From positions 6,350,947 to 6,414,946 of the forward strand of contig RPFO01000156.1 of assembly GCA_009746045.1 (NCBI GenBank): a DNA stretch of 64,000 nt, in the 5' to 3' direction. The notes under the pieces were generated by a model. It had not been told where the DNA came from. It saw only the letters and a list, made by a program, of their open reading frames with translations, and searched no databases. The stretch is from Mesostigma viride. Lineage: Eukaryota; Streptophyta; Mesostigmatophyceae; Mesostigmatales; Mesostigmataceae. The first letter of the stretch is position 1. Every line of letters starts with the position of its first letter. Of this stretch, positions 35,746 to 48,112 are shown one piece after another. The translations under genes and the position numbers were made by a program.

Positions 35746-35868
35746 GTCCGTACTTGCCAACTGCACTTGCAAACTGACTGACTGACTGCCTCCGTTACGC
35801 ACTTGCGTGTGTTTCCGTACTTGCCAACTGAACTTGCAAACTGACTGAATGACTGCCTCCGTTACGAC
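35746..35868. repeat. 65-bp tandem duplication
   Basis: Two units of TCCGTACTTGCCAACTG, then ACTTGCAAACTGACTG and TGCCTCCGTTACG, differing at a few bases. Confidence 0.8.
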
Positions 35869-37021
35869 TAACAAGTGAACGACGAGTGAGCTACTAAAGT
35901 TTTGTTCAGTTCATTGTGTCTATATGTACATAGCCGTTTCTTCAAAACCGTTGCGTGGATACCTTGATTCTGGGTTCGCTGATACTTGTTTCCCATTTTA
36001 AATCTCCCGTCCATAATTGGATACATGTAATGTAGGAGGATACCCACTTGCCCGAAATCCGCGTAACGGGTGATTAGTACTGCTGTAAGCGGAACCACAG
36101 ACAAATCTGTCTAACGGGCTAACATTATTGTCCTTCATGTACTGGTTTTTGCACGCAGGACGCCATTCGCAACACCGCCTGACGGAGTCGGATGGACCGG
36201 ACGTGCGTGAGGCTGCTGTTCACAGTCGTGAAGTTGGCAGACATTAATATCAACACGGTCACGAGAATTCGTCCAGAGAATAATTGATGCTTGTGACGTG
36301 CTCGACGGCTGCGATGACCGAGATGATGCGTGTAGTGCACAGCGTCCGAGACGTCGCGACACCCGTGGCTGTCCTGTTGATGCGAACGCACGGTGACGAG
36401 ACGGAGCCCATTATATAGGTGGATTACAAGTTAGAACGGCCCTCGCGGTTGCACTGTTTAATCGCGAACGTGGATTTTGCGGAGCCGACGGCCGTTGGGG
36501 ATTGGAAATCTGATGATATCGGGGCTGCGCACGACATCGAGGAACTGGGGATCGACGTAGGTCTACAGGCTCACTTGTCCGTCAACATGTATGGCCTCGC
36601 TTGACTGTCATCATCTTGACATGTACATAACTAGTTCATATACCATGCATTTGACACTGCCTGCACGTGGATTTTCCAGACATACATTGAGGGTAATTAT
36701 AACTCGAAAGCACTACGTACGATTGAGACGTCCGGTCGTAGAGCAGATGCACTGGAGCTTTCTGATCTTCCAATTGATGGGTCTGTAATTATGTAAGATA
36801 TTCAGATATCGCGATGACTCGAGCATCGATGCATGGAATGTAATAATGTATTTCATTCAATTATACATCCAATTTAACTCCGCAATTGAGGGGCACACAT
36901 GTCCATCAGCCCGAGACAACATTTCCCAAGTAATTTTCGATTAGTGATTTAGTGTGGGCCTTCCCATCATGCATATTACTACCGATCAATTAAGTATATT
37001 CTAGTCGTCCTCACGGTGCTA

Positions 37022-37713
37022 ACTAGTTGAGCGTCCTCACGGTGCTCACGTATGGCGCCGAGGCGTGGACACTCACCCCCACACTGGCATCTAGGCTTGA
37101 CGGCACAGTTTACAGGATGCTCCGACAGGTCCTGAACGTAGGGTTTTCCAAGCGCCCGTCATCCGAGTCTTTGTATCAGGGCATGCCTCGTATTTCGGAC
37201 GAGATTAGACAGCGTAGGATAGCATTTGTAGGACACCTTGCTCGCACCAGCCAGGTCGACACCACCCTTGGTATGTCCGGCCCCCAGCGGCTTGGCCAGC
37301 CAGGGCGGCACATTCTGACCTGGCCTGGCCCCAAGGGCATTGCCAAAAAGGTAGGGAAACCTGTCACGAACTGCGTACAGATGTTGCTGGATGACCTACT
37401 GGTCCCAGCCCAGTTTGAATACCGCATGGATCCACTCTCTCTCCCTTCTTTGGACCGCCATGCAGAACAAGACGCGGTGGAAGCGGATTGTCAAGGCTCA
37501 CACGCCCGACCCTGTGGGCATGCAAACCACCTCCCCCCAAGCGGAGGAGGCGTTTTGATGAGTAGGGTAGTTAGGACTTTTCTAGACTAGCTAGATTAGA
37601 GTTAGGTTAGTTCGGTTACGCGGCTCCTTCCACGCCACCCATCCATCAAGGAATATGTGCTACATGATCTCCCAACGGAGGCATGTTATAATTTAATTTT
37701 TAATTTAGTTTTA
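37022..37713 (+). pseudogene. LINE 3' fragment: ORF2 C-terminus plus 3' UTR
   Basis: Reads LTYGAEAWTL, RMLRQVLNVGF, IRQRRIAFVGHLART and RLGQPGRH, the region C-terminal to reverse transcriptase in many non-LTR retrotransposons. It is followed by a 3' UTR (AAGCGGAGGAGGCGTTTTGA, CCATCCATCAAGGAATATGT, GGAGGCATGTTATAA) and an AT-rich TTTAATTT tail. The 5' part of the element is absent, as usual for 5'-truncated insertions. Relatives lie at 45355-45895, 47435-47660 and, on the minus strand, 48526-49050. Confidence 0.8.
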
Positions 37714-39031
37714 AGTATTCTAGTCTGTCATGTGAAGAAGAGCATCATCAACCGTACCACGGAAAAGGCATGTCTGTGGCCGGCTTCCTAAACTTGAGTA
37801 CCGTGACTTTGCATGAATGGAAGATAGGAAACGGAAATGAGCCATGCAGGCCGGGGATCCATGTCTCCTTGATGCAGGCCGGGGATCCATATCGAGAAGC
37901 GAGCAAGGACCAACGTGCGAGGTCATGGCGGTGGTGTAATGAGGCACACAGCTGGCTGGGCTAAATCCTAAAATTATGTACAACCGCTTTGATTAATCGA
38001 ATTATAGCCACGCGACCTTCCTATCAGCACATCCTTTTTTCAATGGGCTGATGCCTACACATCCATGACATCAAACCTGCAGCTTGACGCCCCACTAGGC
38101 ATGCTAAGGGTGGCCCCTGCCGATGTACATTCAAACTTGTACCATCGTTATGCGTGTACATTGTTGTCTCCTTGGTACATGTTGTACGCCCCTGTAAATT
38201 ATACCCTCTATCAATGAGGCAGCCAGCGGTATACGACGGCATCGACCGTCGGCCCGTCGCCCGCCGGCAATAATGACTGTGTATGGAAGCTCGGACGATA
38301 TTACAGTAAGTGAGACGGCAACTACAACATAGCGCAGTTCTAACAAGAACCAGACGTAGGTAAGTTGAGTTAATATGTTTACCTTCTTAAATGTAAAATG
38401 CAACCAATTTCCATCTTCATTCATCTCCATCATCCTTAAACATAAGACTCTTTTGGAAAACGTCAGTCCCGGCCTCCCATTGTCGGGATCGTCGGAAGTA
38501 TAGCCTGAGCTGCTTTTTTCATAAATATATTTACTCTCAAGCCGATTCCATCCAGCGAGTATCTTAAAAGCGGAGGTAGTGACTATGTCGGCGTCGAGAG
38601 TCGAGACTCGAGCACTGCTGAACTTGAAGGGACCATAGGCCCATAGCTCCATTATTTCGGCCGTCAAGGGCCCAAGCGCTAACAATTGGCAGGAATGTAT
38701 GGTCTATCTACGTACCACTGGCCACTGCTGTGCTCGTTGCTCGATGAATGAATGATATGAGCCTATGCTTGCTATCTGATGGCGTTTCTCATCGCAAACC
38801 GCCGGATTGGTGAAACTTACCGTCACCTCACGTCTTTCCCGGGTAGGGCGCGAAGCAGGTACAGCTGCACATCAGTACACGTGGCAGAAGCACGGTGTCC
38901 TATCCCGAAAAATTGCAATTTGCCTGACACGAGTGGCCATGACGTGTTACCTGACCTTCATCGACGTGAACTCGCAATATTTGTGTTGGTGGGGGCACCA
39001 GCCGGTCGCGGGTGCAGGAAAACTACCGAAA

Positions 39032-42000
39032 ATGGCCGTCCAAATTAGCTCGAGCAATCATCACAGGCCCGTCTGCCTTGCAGTAGTCCACAAGACGTTG
39101 ATACCTTGCGATGAGAAGCACCCCCTCTTGAAGTCGGTAGGTTTCAATAAAAAAACTAGGCAAGCGCCCGTTCCAAGGCTGCTTTTCCCTGGCCAACCTA
39201 GTTGCGACAGAAGGATGCGCATTGTGCGCTTCTGTGCTCCTTCTGACGATGATGGTAACCAATCATTCATGTTTATTGTGTTGTCTTTTAGAACGCGTAT
39301 TTCAATATTTTGTGTGTTCTTCTTGATTAGTGTTTGCGACGTCGTCCCCGCCCGCGAGCACTGCTAGAATAATTTTTGTCGTGGAATGTTGCATCGTTTA
39401 ATTCGTTTTTTAGGTCGCTCGCGTGACGCCGATAGTCCTTCATGGGGGCAACGTGTGCGAAATAAGGGCGGTCTGCATACTAAACAACGGGTGGCTGCTC
39501 GCACCAGCTTCGGGCCCCCTTTGGACGTACTCGCCTTGTCGTTGGGGCATTTGGGGATGGCATTGATTGCCGTCGGCCTTGGTAAGGTAATTCGTTACCA
39601 CGCACACACGTTGCTGTCTTTCCCTTTTTAACGAAGTCGTCAAATGGACAATTGTGAAGGGGCTTGTGAGGCTTATACTGTACAGTTGCTGTCGGGCATA
39701 TTGTTGTGTGTTACTCTTACTTGATACCGGCTGCAAGTCTTCGCTCTACACCGGGTGTTTGTTGGCATTAGATGACGTCGCATGATCAGTGGCATGTAAT
39801 GTTGCTAGTACCAGCAAGGGGGTTTGGGGGGTAAAAGGAAAAGGGTGCTTGTGGGAAGGGTGCTCGTGGGTATACGTGAATGCACGAAGTCCTTTATTGG
39901 GAGGTCATGCAGCCCATGCTTGTGGACAGCCAAGCTATTTCAAGGGCATTACGTTTGAACTGTCTCACTCCATAACAAAACTGACAACATCCTGTCTGGT
40001 TGCGTAGAATGGACCAACTATCATTACTGATAACAATTTCTCTTGCGGTGTTGTGTAGAATGGTCCGAATATTTTTGCTGATTACATCTTCCCTTGCTGC
40101 GTACCCTTGCTGCGTAGAATGGTCAAACTATCATTACTGCTACAATCTTTTCTTGCTGCGCAGTGTAGTTAAACTGTCATTACTGCTGCAATCTTTTCTT
40201 GCTGCTTAGTTAAGTTAAACTAGTCTACTGTCTGCTCCTTGCTGTATAGGGACATCACGCAGCTTTCCTTTTAGTAGTATGCAAGCTAGAAGATATGTAA
40301 GGAGCATGTATGTTGGTATTGTCGACACGCTGGACATGCACCCTGGAATCTTTTCCATTCCTTATAGTAGAATTCCTAGAACTTTGCAAATCCCTCACGG
40401 ATGATCGGTAGTGCTGGTGACAAGAAACTCTGCCCAGGATGACCAACCAACCTTTCCCAGCATGGCCTCCGCAGCCTTCAGAATAAGCTCCCCATCGAGT
40501 GTTCCTAACAAAAGTTTCCAATAAAGCGACCATTCTCTGCTGGGCTCCGCTAACCAAGCACGTCCAGGCCTGACTGTCGGCTACCAATAGGGTGGAAGGG
40601 CTATGGGAAAGAATTGGGGCCGCCCGTGGCCGCCCCCATGTAATGAACCCATCACGCTCCCCAACCCCATGTAATGAACCCATCACGCTCCCCACCCCCA
40701 TGTAATGAACCCATCACGCTCCCCACCCCCATGTAATGAACCCATCACGCTCCCCACCCCCATGTAATGAACCCATCACGCTCCCCACCCCCATGTAATG
40801 AACCCATCACGCTCCCCGCCCCTATGTAATGAAGTTATCACATTTTTAGCCCCCATGTAATGAACCCATTACCCTCATCGCCCCTATGTAATGAAGTTAT
40901 CACATTTTTAGCCCCCATGTAATGAACCCATTACCCTCATCGCCCCTATGTAATGAAGTTATTACATTTTTAGCCCCCATGTAATGAAACCATTACCCTC
41001 CCCACACCCATCTAAGAACCCATAACTGTCACCGCCCCCATGTAACGAACCCATTACCTTCCCCGTGTCTTTTCCATGCCGTCATGCCAGCAATCGCGGT
41101 GCCGAAGATAGGCTGTGCTGTCTCCACCATAGGCCTGGTCCTTCCAAATACGCATGTCAATAATTGGTCTGTCGGACTGTAACTGGCTGCACCTATCCAC
41201 GGATGGGCAACATGGAGTGTGATGGTCGATTGATTTGTTAGTTGCCTGATTTGTTGGTCAGGTACTTGAGTTATTGATCAGTAATTATTTGATTAATTAG
41301 TAAGTTGGTTTTTTCGTTGCTTGAGCGGTCACAGGGTGGGTGATCGAGTGTGTGGCATGGGATTGCCTAATGGGTATTGGATGCGGGTGTTTCAGAGCCG
41401 TTGCTGATAGTGATATGAACATATCGACATGACGCAGGATCAGCAGATGTACCTGCATCCGAACCAGTGAGTGAGTAATGATCGAACTTCCATAGCAGTC
41501 ATGCACGCGTCTCGGGATTCGTGCATGACTGCTAAGATGCTGTTCTATAAGACGCATCTGCACACCTGCACACCTGCACCTTTTTTATGTTCTCCCTGAC
41601 ATGTTTTGCCCATGCGTCCATCGGGCATGAGTGACCAGGTCTTCGGGAGGAACTTGTTGGCGGAGCTGGTGGTAGTGCCCCAGGTGGGTGGAGCTTGGCT
41701 CTACATCACAGCTTTTATTATTTTGATTGCTGTATGTGCTAGATGTTGCTCTGGGGAACGTCCTTTTTAACTCTGGCGTGGCAGCGGTGTTCCATCTTCG
41801 TTGCATCCTGCCCATGCACGTGACTGCGGTCGCATGGAGGCGATCCGGGCACACCCTGGAGTACAGTTGTGGTCACTGCAAATCTCATGTATTTGGTGGA
41901 ACGTTTCTTGCTTCCCTTCATTCAACTGAGAATTACTTGAAGACCACAAATGGGCACGTATCTACGGTTAGAACTAGCCGATGCCACTAGCTGCGAGGGC

Positions 42001-44794
42001 TGCCTCGATTATTAACATATTTTCTCACAAAAATCCCCATCGGCGCCCCAAACAACATCCCCATCATGGCAGGACTTCATCAGTGGGGTCGTGTGGGCGC
42101 TCCCCCTGGCCGCCCTCTTGCTGGTCACCACCAGCCAGTGGGCGCTGGACCGCTCCAGGGGCCTGCGAGAGCTGCGGAAGATTATGCAGGGGACGCTCTT
42201 GCCGGCGATTCGGCCACTCAAACTGCCGGCGTTGGCCCTCCTGGCAATTGGTGGGTCTTGGCTTGCCCTTGTTTGCCTGCCCTTCTTTACCTGTTGTCAG
42301 CCGCCTGCCCGCCTGCCCGCCTGCCCGCCTGCCCGCCTGCAAGCAGCCAGCAGTAATCGATGGGAAGCTGGCAGTTAGCAGTATTCAGCCAGTAGATAGT
42401 CATAGCCTGCCATCTGCTTATTAATTACCATCTGCTTGCTTGGGGATCGAGCCATGGGATGCAATGGCTTCCAGGCTCACAAACGGGCATGGAGGGAAGC
42501 TGGCTGGCGTTTGGCAGGTTAGCACTTGGTTGCTGCTGAAGCTGCTTTGCCCGTGTGAACTCGGGCGTGCCCTTGGCACACCGGTGTAGCCATTCTTTCA
42601 ATATGCTTGGGCACTGCCATCGGGCGTGCCAACCAGCCACTTTGCGAGGGAGATCCCTGCTGAAGGGGCTTAGGCCTCCCTAGTACTCGTGCACACACTC
42701 GACCGGCCTCTTTCTTCCTTAGCCTTCTCTCCAGAGTGCTTCCATGGCATCCCCAGCGTGACGTGTGGTAGCCAACACCATGCATGCATTCCCGCGTAAG
42801 CCTGGAATATCTGTGCTGGATGTGTGCACCTTTTCTGCCGCCCCTTCACAAATGCACACCTGTAGCCGACCGCCCACACTACCACACCCAGGCTGACCAT
42901 CATCATCACCATCGTGATCGCCGATCCTCCTGTGCCTCCACCCCCTGTCTTGCCCAGCTGACGTCTTGCCCACACCACCACAACCACCACCACCTGGAAT
43001 CCATCTTCTTGCCCACCCCCCTCCAGGCGCGGGCGTGGGTGAGGAGCTGCTTTTCCGTGGTGCAGCAATGGCAGCCGTGTCGTCGTGGATGCCACAGCCT
43101 TTTGGTGGCATGTCCTCAGGGTGGGTGCGAGAAAATGAAAGGACAATGCTCTTCTTCGGTTGGGTGGTGGCTGGCTTGTTTATGGTGCTGCACCAGACGA
43201 GAAACTGGCTGAAATACGACCGGAGGAACGACCATTAGGACGTGTTTGGGGTCTTGTGACTTCCCGCGCTGGCTCCTCCTTTCTCTCATTCCCCTCTCAT
43301 TCTCTCTCATCCTGGGTCTCTCACTATGAAGATGACCTACTCATCCTGCCGGTGTTTTCTTTTTCTACTCTTTCTTTTATAATCACACCTGGCATGGTGG
43401 GTGCGTGGATGCACAAGCGATACGCGCGGGTGTTGAAGCCAGCTCCCAAGGCATGGTAGGAAAATACCGGGGCACGGTCAGTAGGGCACAACATTGGGAT
43501 GTATGCTGTACCCCTGCCTTGTATTGACTGGTGAAAGTCCGGAGACTGGCCATTGAAGTCACCCTACCTGCCTACCACGTCAAGAAGATGCCGACATTGA
43601 TTTGTTTTCGATATCACCGGCAGGCGAGTATAGCTATCTTTCGTACGGGCATTACCTTAGCTGTCTTGGTTTTCCCGTTTCTGCTCTATCCAAGGGTTTG
43701 CTGCGATACGGAGCGTTATGGAACCATGCAACGGCGATACGGAACTATTTTGGGGCCACCTTGGTTGGCTGGTTTCCACTTGCGTAAGTTCTAGAAGCTG
43801 CCGAAGATATACCACTGGCTTCTGTGGACTTTTGCACGCACGCAGTACATTCTAACTTTCTTCCTCTGGACTGCATGACTACCTCTTCCCCCCACAGCCC
43901 ACCCCACCCCCAAGCCTAAGTGCTCTACCTGGCCATGCATGCCATAGTCATCCATCCCATTCCCTCTCCATTCGGTGTCCCACGGAGGAATTACGTGTGC
44001 TCATGTGACGCAGTCTACGTCTAAATAAATTCATGTTCTACCCCCTTGTGCGGTAACCTCCTCGGTCCCGAATGATGCCTGCACCCCTCCCAGATTCCTG
44101 CTGGCGGGCAAGAGTGTGAGCAACGCCCACGTGGCCGCGGTAATGCTGTCCTCCATAGCGTTCGGCCTCGGCCACGCATACACGCCCACCTACTTTGTGT
44201 TCGCGACGATCGCAGGCTTGCTGTTCGCGCTGGAATACCTGGTGAGGGGCCGTGTGTCTTTGTGCTGATGGTCATGTGTGTGCGGACCGTCATACATGAG
44301 TATGTAGTGTGGTGCCTTTCTACTTTATGGTGATGTGTGCATGTGTTGGTGCCTATACGTGTGTATTCTGTGCATGGTGCATTGGTACGTTGTATTCTGA
44401 TCAGGCACTCCGCAAAGGTGTTGTATGTGTACAGATGATTCCTAAGTGGTGGCGATAGAATACTTGCTCTTAGTAGTACATGTGTAGTTGCACTTCCAGT
44501 CTTCCAAGGCCGACATCTTCTACTTATGAAGTCTGGTTGTCTCATTTATATGAAGTGCAAATGAAGTTGTGAATTTATTTGTTATTTGCTCGAGCATATG
44601 TGTTTGTGTTGTTCCGTTGATGCTTTGATGATTAACAGGTGACGGGCAACATGACTGCACCGATGCTGACGCATGGGCTATACGATTTTGTGGCCTTCAT
44701 TTATATGAAGCAAATCTGGGACAAAGAAAAAGTTGAAAGCCTAAAGCCGAAGGCGGGTGATGAACAGTCTTTTCACTGTTGTGGACTGGACTGA
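39032..44794 (+). CDS. CPBP/CAAX-type intramembrane protease, eight exons, plastid-transit-like N-terminus
   Basis: Exons by frame and GT-AG sites: 39032-39254, 39414-39581, 41438-41466, 41639-41683, 42073-42250, 43027-43120, 44094-44241 and 44639-44794 (TGA). They total 1041 nt (346 aa), and all phases agree. Family motifs are present: GVGEELLFRG (motif 1, EExxxR with both glutamates), FGLGHAYTPTYFVFATIAG (motif 2, FxxxH) and VTGNMTAPMLTHGLYD (third conserved block with H). These polar residues form the glutamyl intramembrane protease site in CPBP proteins. Hydrophobic spans such as WALPLAALLLVTTSQWAL and LSLGHLGMALIAVGL predict a multi-pass membrane protein. Residues 1-75 are basic and Ser-rich, suggesting plastid targeting (inference). 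Substrate unknown. Exons 5-8 are firm from motifs. Exons 1-3, including a 29-nt microexon, rest on phase and splice sites only. Confidence 0.8.
39995..40212. repeat. About 48-bp imperfect repeats in CPBP intron 2
   Basis: Four or five diverged units of GTAGAATGGWCCAACTATCA / TTACTGCTACAATCTTTTC / TTGCTGC. Confidence 0.7.
40622..41065. repeat. 30-bp minisatellite in CPBP intron 2
   Basis: About seven units of CCCCATGTAATGAACCCATC plus ACGCTCCCCA. They pass into about three copies of a 62-bp composite with CCCCTATGTAATGAAGTTAT and CACATTTTTAGC, then diverge. Confidence 0.92.
41493..41534. repeat. Perfect 15-bp hairpin just inside CPBP intron 3
   Basis: Arms TAGCAGTCATGCACG (41493-41507) and its exact complement (41520-41534) around a 12-nt loop. 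It starts 26 bp after the predicted 5' splice site at 41467 in a 172-bp intron. Confidence 0.85.
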
Positions 44795-45354
44795 TCAAGC
44801 CGGATGAAGTGTGCATCGATCCATCACACTTGTGGACCACTTGGTTCAGGCAAGCCCAAGGTGTGCGCGCAGGGGCACCCACGCAAGAACGACGTGCTAG
44901 GCCGTTAAACCAATTATTTTGTTGTCTTTTGATCAGAATGCTCATAAATATGGGCCTTGCATGAGACAACATGGGCGGCCTGTCATGCACACGCATGTTC
45001 ATAAAATCTGTGTGCAAGACAGTTATTCGATCCTGTCCAGACGCATGCCGTTCTAATGCATGGGACGTGGCGTTCCAATGACAACTATTCCTGGCCGCAT
45101 GTACATACATTTTATAAGCGAATTCATTAGGTACATTTAGTAATTAGCATAGCAGATGCAGTAATGAATTAATGAATTTATTAAACACGTGCTCCCGTTG
45201 CATGGGGAGTCACAGAGTATCCACCCCAACGAATGGATGGATGGTGCAAACAATCCTACCGGTTCTATTGTATGCATGTTTTGTTGGGTACCTCTGAATT
45301 CGGAAAATTAGGATGGCTTTGAACATATACATTTTGTATACATGTACATGATTG

Positions 45355-45897
45355 TACTGACGAAGAAGAGAATTAAGAAAAACATATGCAGACCCTACTG
45401 GCGCTCGAAGGGCCTGGGCGGGCACCGCAAGCGCATGCTCTTCAAGGTCCTCGTCCTCACGGTGCTCACGTATGGCGCCGAGGCGTGGACCCTCCCACCC
45501 AAACTGGCAGCTAGTAGGCTAGACGGCACGGTTTACAGGATGCTCCGACAGGTCCTTAACGTATAGGTTTTTCCGAGCGTCCGTCATCAGAGTCTTTGTA
45601 TCATGGCATGCCTCGTGTAATTAATTTCGGACGAGATTAGGCAGCGTAGGATAACATTTGTAGGACACCTTGCCCGCACCAGCCAGGTCGACACCACCCT
45701 CGGTCTGGCCGGCCCCAAGCGGCTTGGCCAGCCAGGGCGGCACTTTCTGACCTGGCCTGGCCCCGCGGACATTCCCAAAAGGGTAGGGAAACCTGTCACG
45801 AACTACGTTCAGATGTTGCTGGACGACCTAGTGGTCCCAGCCCAGTTTGAGCACCGCATCCACTCTCTCTCCCGTCTTTGGACTGCCATGCAGGACG
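45355..45897 (+). pseudogene. LINE ORF2 C-terminal fragment, second copy
   Basis: Same family as 37022-37713: LTVLTYGAEAWTL, RMLRQVLNV then a stop, ISDEIRQRRITFVGHLARTS and RLGQPGRHFLTWPGP, with in-frame breaks near 45565 and 45620. It stops abruptly at ATGCAGGACGACGAAGAAG, where a LINE ORF1 of another copy begins. Confidence 0.78.
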
Positions 45898-46837
45898 ACG
45901 AAGAAGTCTGACGGCGAGATCTGGGCCCCCACCATCGCCGCAGCCACATTCCGTTCCATCCTCACGGAAGCCTTCCAGCAGCACGTGACCCCCCTTGCCG
46001 CAGATGTGGCGGCAATGGGCGGCACGTTGGCTACTGAGCTCCCTCACATCTCCACCACCGTCACCTCCACCTCCACCCTCCTCGCCTCCACCTCCACTGC
46101 CACCTCCACCTCCACCGCCGACATCAAAGCCCAGCTCCTCGACATCGACCAGCGTCTTCAGAACAATGCCATCGCTATCGAGGTCCTGCAGAACACCGCA
46201 GGCCTCACCGCCCAGGCAGTGAAGGACATTGCCGCCAAGCCAGCCCCGGCTGGCCTGGCCGGCGATGCTCCTCCCATCACCACCTGGGCGGACATGCTTA
46301 AGCAACACACCACCTCCACCACCTCCGCCGTCGCAGCCCAGCTTCAACGGCAGACGCTTGACCTCCGCGAGGAGGCCGAGCTCGCCAAGCGCAGCCTCAA
46401 CGTCATTGTCAAGAATCTCAAGATGGAGGAAGGTGAGAATTCCGAGAAGCTTGCGCGTGCTTTTGAGAGAGAAATCCTTGATCGCATGGGCCTTACTGGT
46501 GAGATCGAGCTGGCCAGCCGCCCACCGCCTTCCCCGCGCGCGGGGTAAGGCAGGGCCGCCCCCGCTCCTTCTCACCTTTAAGACCCCGGCGGACAAGATT
46601 TCTTTTCTCAGACGCCGCAAGCGGCTCGAGAAGACTCTCTTCACCCTTGACGACGACTTGACCCTGGCGCAGCAACAACGGCGACGGGAGCTATGGCCGA
46701 CCTACCTCCAGCTCCGGCAGACCAAGGCGGGGCAGCCGGTGTACTGGAAGGGGGCGGCCATCTACGTCGGCCACAAGCCCTGGCAGGCGACCCCCTCGAC
46801 CACCGCGGCCCCAGCGACTCCAGACGCCCCAGCTTAG
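45898..46837 (+). pseudogene. LINE ORF1 (nucleic-acid chaperone-like), frameshifted
   Basis: Part 1, to 46548, has a Ser/Thr-rich and heptad-like N-terminal region (ADIKAQLLDIDQRLQNNAIA, a probable coiled coil) and then RSLNVIVKNLKMEEGENSEK, the start of the RRM-like domain of LINE ORF1 proteins. Part 2, from about 46549 in the next frame, continues with PPPLLLTFKTPADKISFLRR, LDDDLTLAQQQRRRELW and YWKGAAIYVGHK, ending at TAG. Together they make about 310 aa. A one-base shift at CCCGCGCGCGGGG near 46540-46553 breaks it. These proteins bind element RNA in the trimeric ORF1 particle. No intact ORF2 follows. 46840-47200 is untranslated or unrecognised sequence. Confidence 0.72.
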
Positions 46838-47199
46838 GGGAATACAGCAGTAGTAGTGTAGACTAGATAGACCGTGGCCATGTACATGTACGCCTCTTAG
46901 AGGCCCTATCCCAGCTAAGCCACGCGCTTTATTTAATCGTGTACATGTGTGCCTATGATGAGCCACACTCCAGATGATGCCTAGCTTTATTTAGTTATGC
47001 TGTGCCCATGCAGGGAGTAGCTCTCTGCTGAGACGCCATGCCCTAGCTTCTTTGTATAGCTATGCTGATCTTCCCCCCATGACAGGCTCCCCCTTCGCTG
47101 GGCATAGCTTGAAGATCATGGGGATGCACGTGCCCTGGTGCACCTAGAGCAAGGGTCCTTTACATCCCCACCCTTGCAGGAAGTAGCTTAGGATGTATG

Positions 47200-47297
47200 A
47201 TAGGCCATATGCCCCCCCTCTCAAGGGCTATGTGCTACATATACTCCCAACGGAGTTATGTTACAATTCAATTCAATTCAATTCAATGCAGGACAAG
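47200..47297 (+). repeat. LINE-family 3' tail with (CAATT)n
   Basis: CTATGTGCTACATATACTCC, then CAACGGAGTTATGTTACAAT and (TCAAT)n. It resembles the 3' UTR ends at 37660 and 47600. It is followed by GCAGGACAAGACGCGGTGG, the coding end of another copy. Confidence 0.6.
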
Positions 47298-47306
47298 ACG
47301 CGGTGG

Positions 47307-47309
<3 letters not shown>

Positions 47310-47363
<54 letters not shown>

Positions 47364-47434
47364 CTTGCGCGTCATGCGCAAAGGCATGCCACGGAGTACT
47401 ATGCTAATCTCATTAGAAAAATAATTACACAAAA
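47310..47434 (-). mobile_element. SINE-like retroposon with (CTTA)n tail, copy 1 (5'-truncated)
   Basis: Flanked by a perfect 12-bp target duplication ACGCGGTGGAAG (47298-47309 and 47435-47446). The tail (TAAG)n lies on the left, so the element reads on the minus strand. The body contains GTACTTGCG, AAAGGCATGCCACGGAGTAC and AAATAATTACACAAAA, shared with 48391-48510 and 54214-54328. It lacks the first 30 or so bases. It interrupts a LINE 3' end. Confidence 0.85.
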
Positions 47435-47660
47435 ACGCGGTGGAAGAAGATTGTCAAGGCGCACACGCCCGACCCTGTGGGCAAGCCACCTCCCCGCAAG
47501 CGGAGGAGGCGTTTTGATGAGTAGTGTAGTTAGGATTTTCTAGATAGCTTAGAGTTAGGATAGTTCGATCACGCGGCTTCCTCCACCCCATCCATCATGG
47601 AATATGTGCTACATGACCTCCCCACGGAGGCATGTTATAATTTAATTTAATTTAATTTTA
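47435..47660 (+). repeat. LINE 3' UTR fragment, third copy
   Basis: Matches 37465-37700 closely: GATTGTCAAGGCGCACACGC, CCCTGTGGGCAAGCC, AAGCGGAGGAGGCGTTTTGA, GGAGGCATGTTATAA and a (TTTAA)n tail. The upstream end continues across the SINE-like insertion. 47661-48110 holds nothing I can support. Confidence 0.8.
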
Positions 47661-48112
47661 ATATGCAGATATGTACGTTGCATGGATCTCACACATAAAA
47701 AGTGTCTCAATGCGTACAACTTAGGTCAGAAGTGTGCAGCCGTGTCAGTATTGGTTAGTTCAAACATCATGCAAGGATTAGTCACGATCGAGCCAAAGCT
47801 TATTAGGACACTATATTGATCACACGTGATGAAGACTGGGTCCCCACGTACTTGTCTGTTGACACACCAAATTCCTGCATGGTTGGCAGGAGAGGGGATT
47901 ATCAACATGTGCCCGGCCAAGCTGCCTATACATCAATCTCGTAGAGCCAATTGATTCAGCTAGTCTACCAGTTGTAACCGTGTTCTGCTCTCTGATTTAT
48001 GAGCCTCCGCCTGCTGAGTGGCAGACGGCCATCCGATTCATGCTGTACGTACAAGAAAGGGATCTACTGCTGACCCCGGTATAACTATCGGAGTGTCTGC
48101 CTCCAGAGCGTC

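Noticed and set aside
42963-43238. Read-through of CPBP exon 6 to a stop at 43238
   Set aside because: A phase-2 donor at 43121 joins exactly to 44094 and restores family spacing between the EExxxR and FxxxH motifs.
45796-46644. 282-codon Gly-rich minus-strand frame
   Set aside because: Complement of the LINE ORF1 sequence, which has recognisable ORF1 features on the plus strand.
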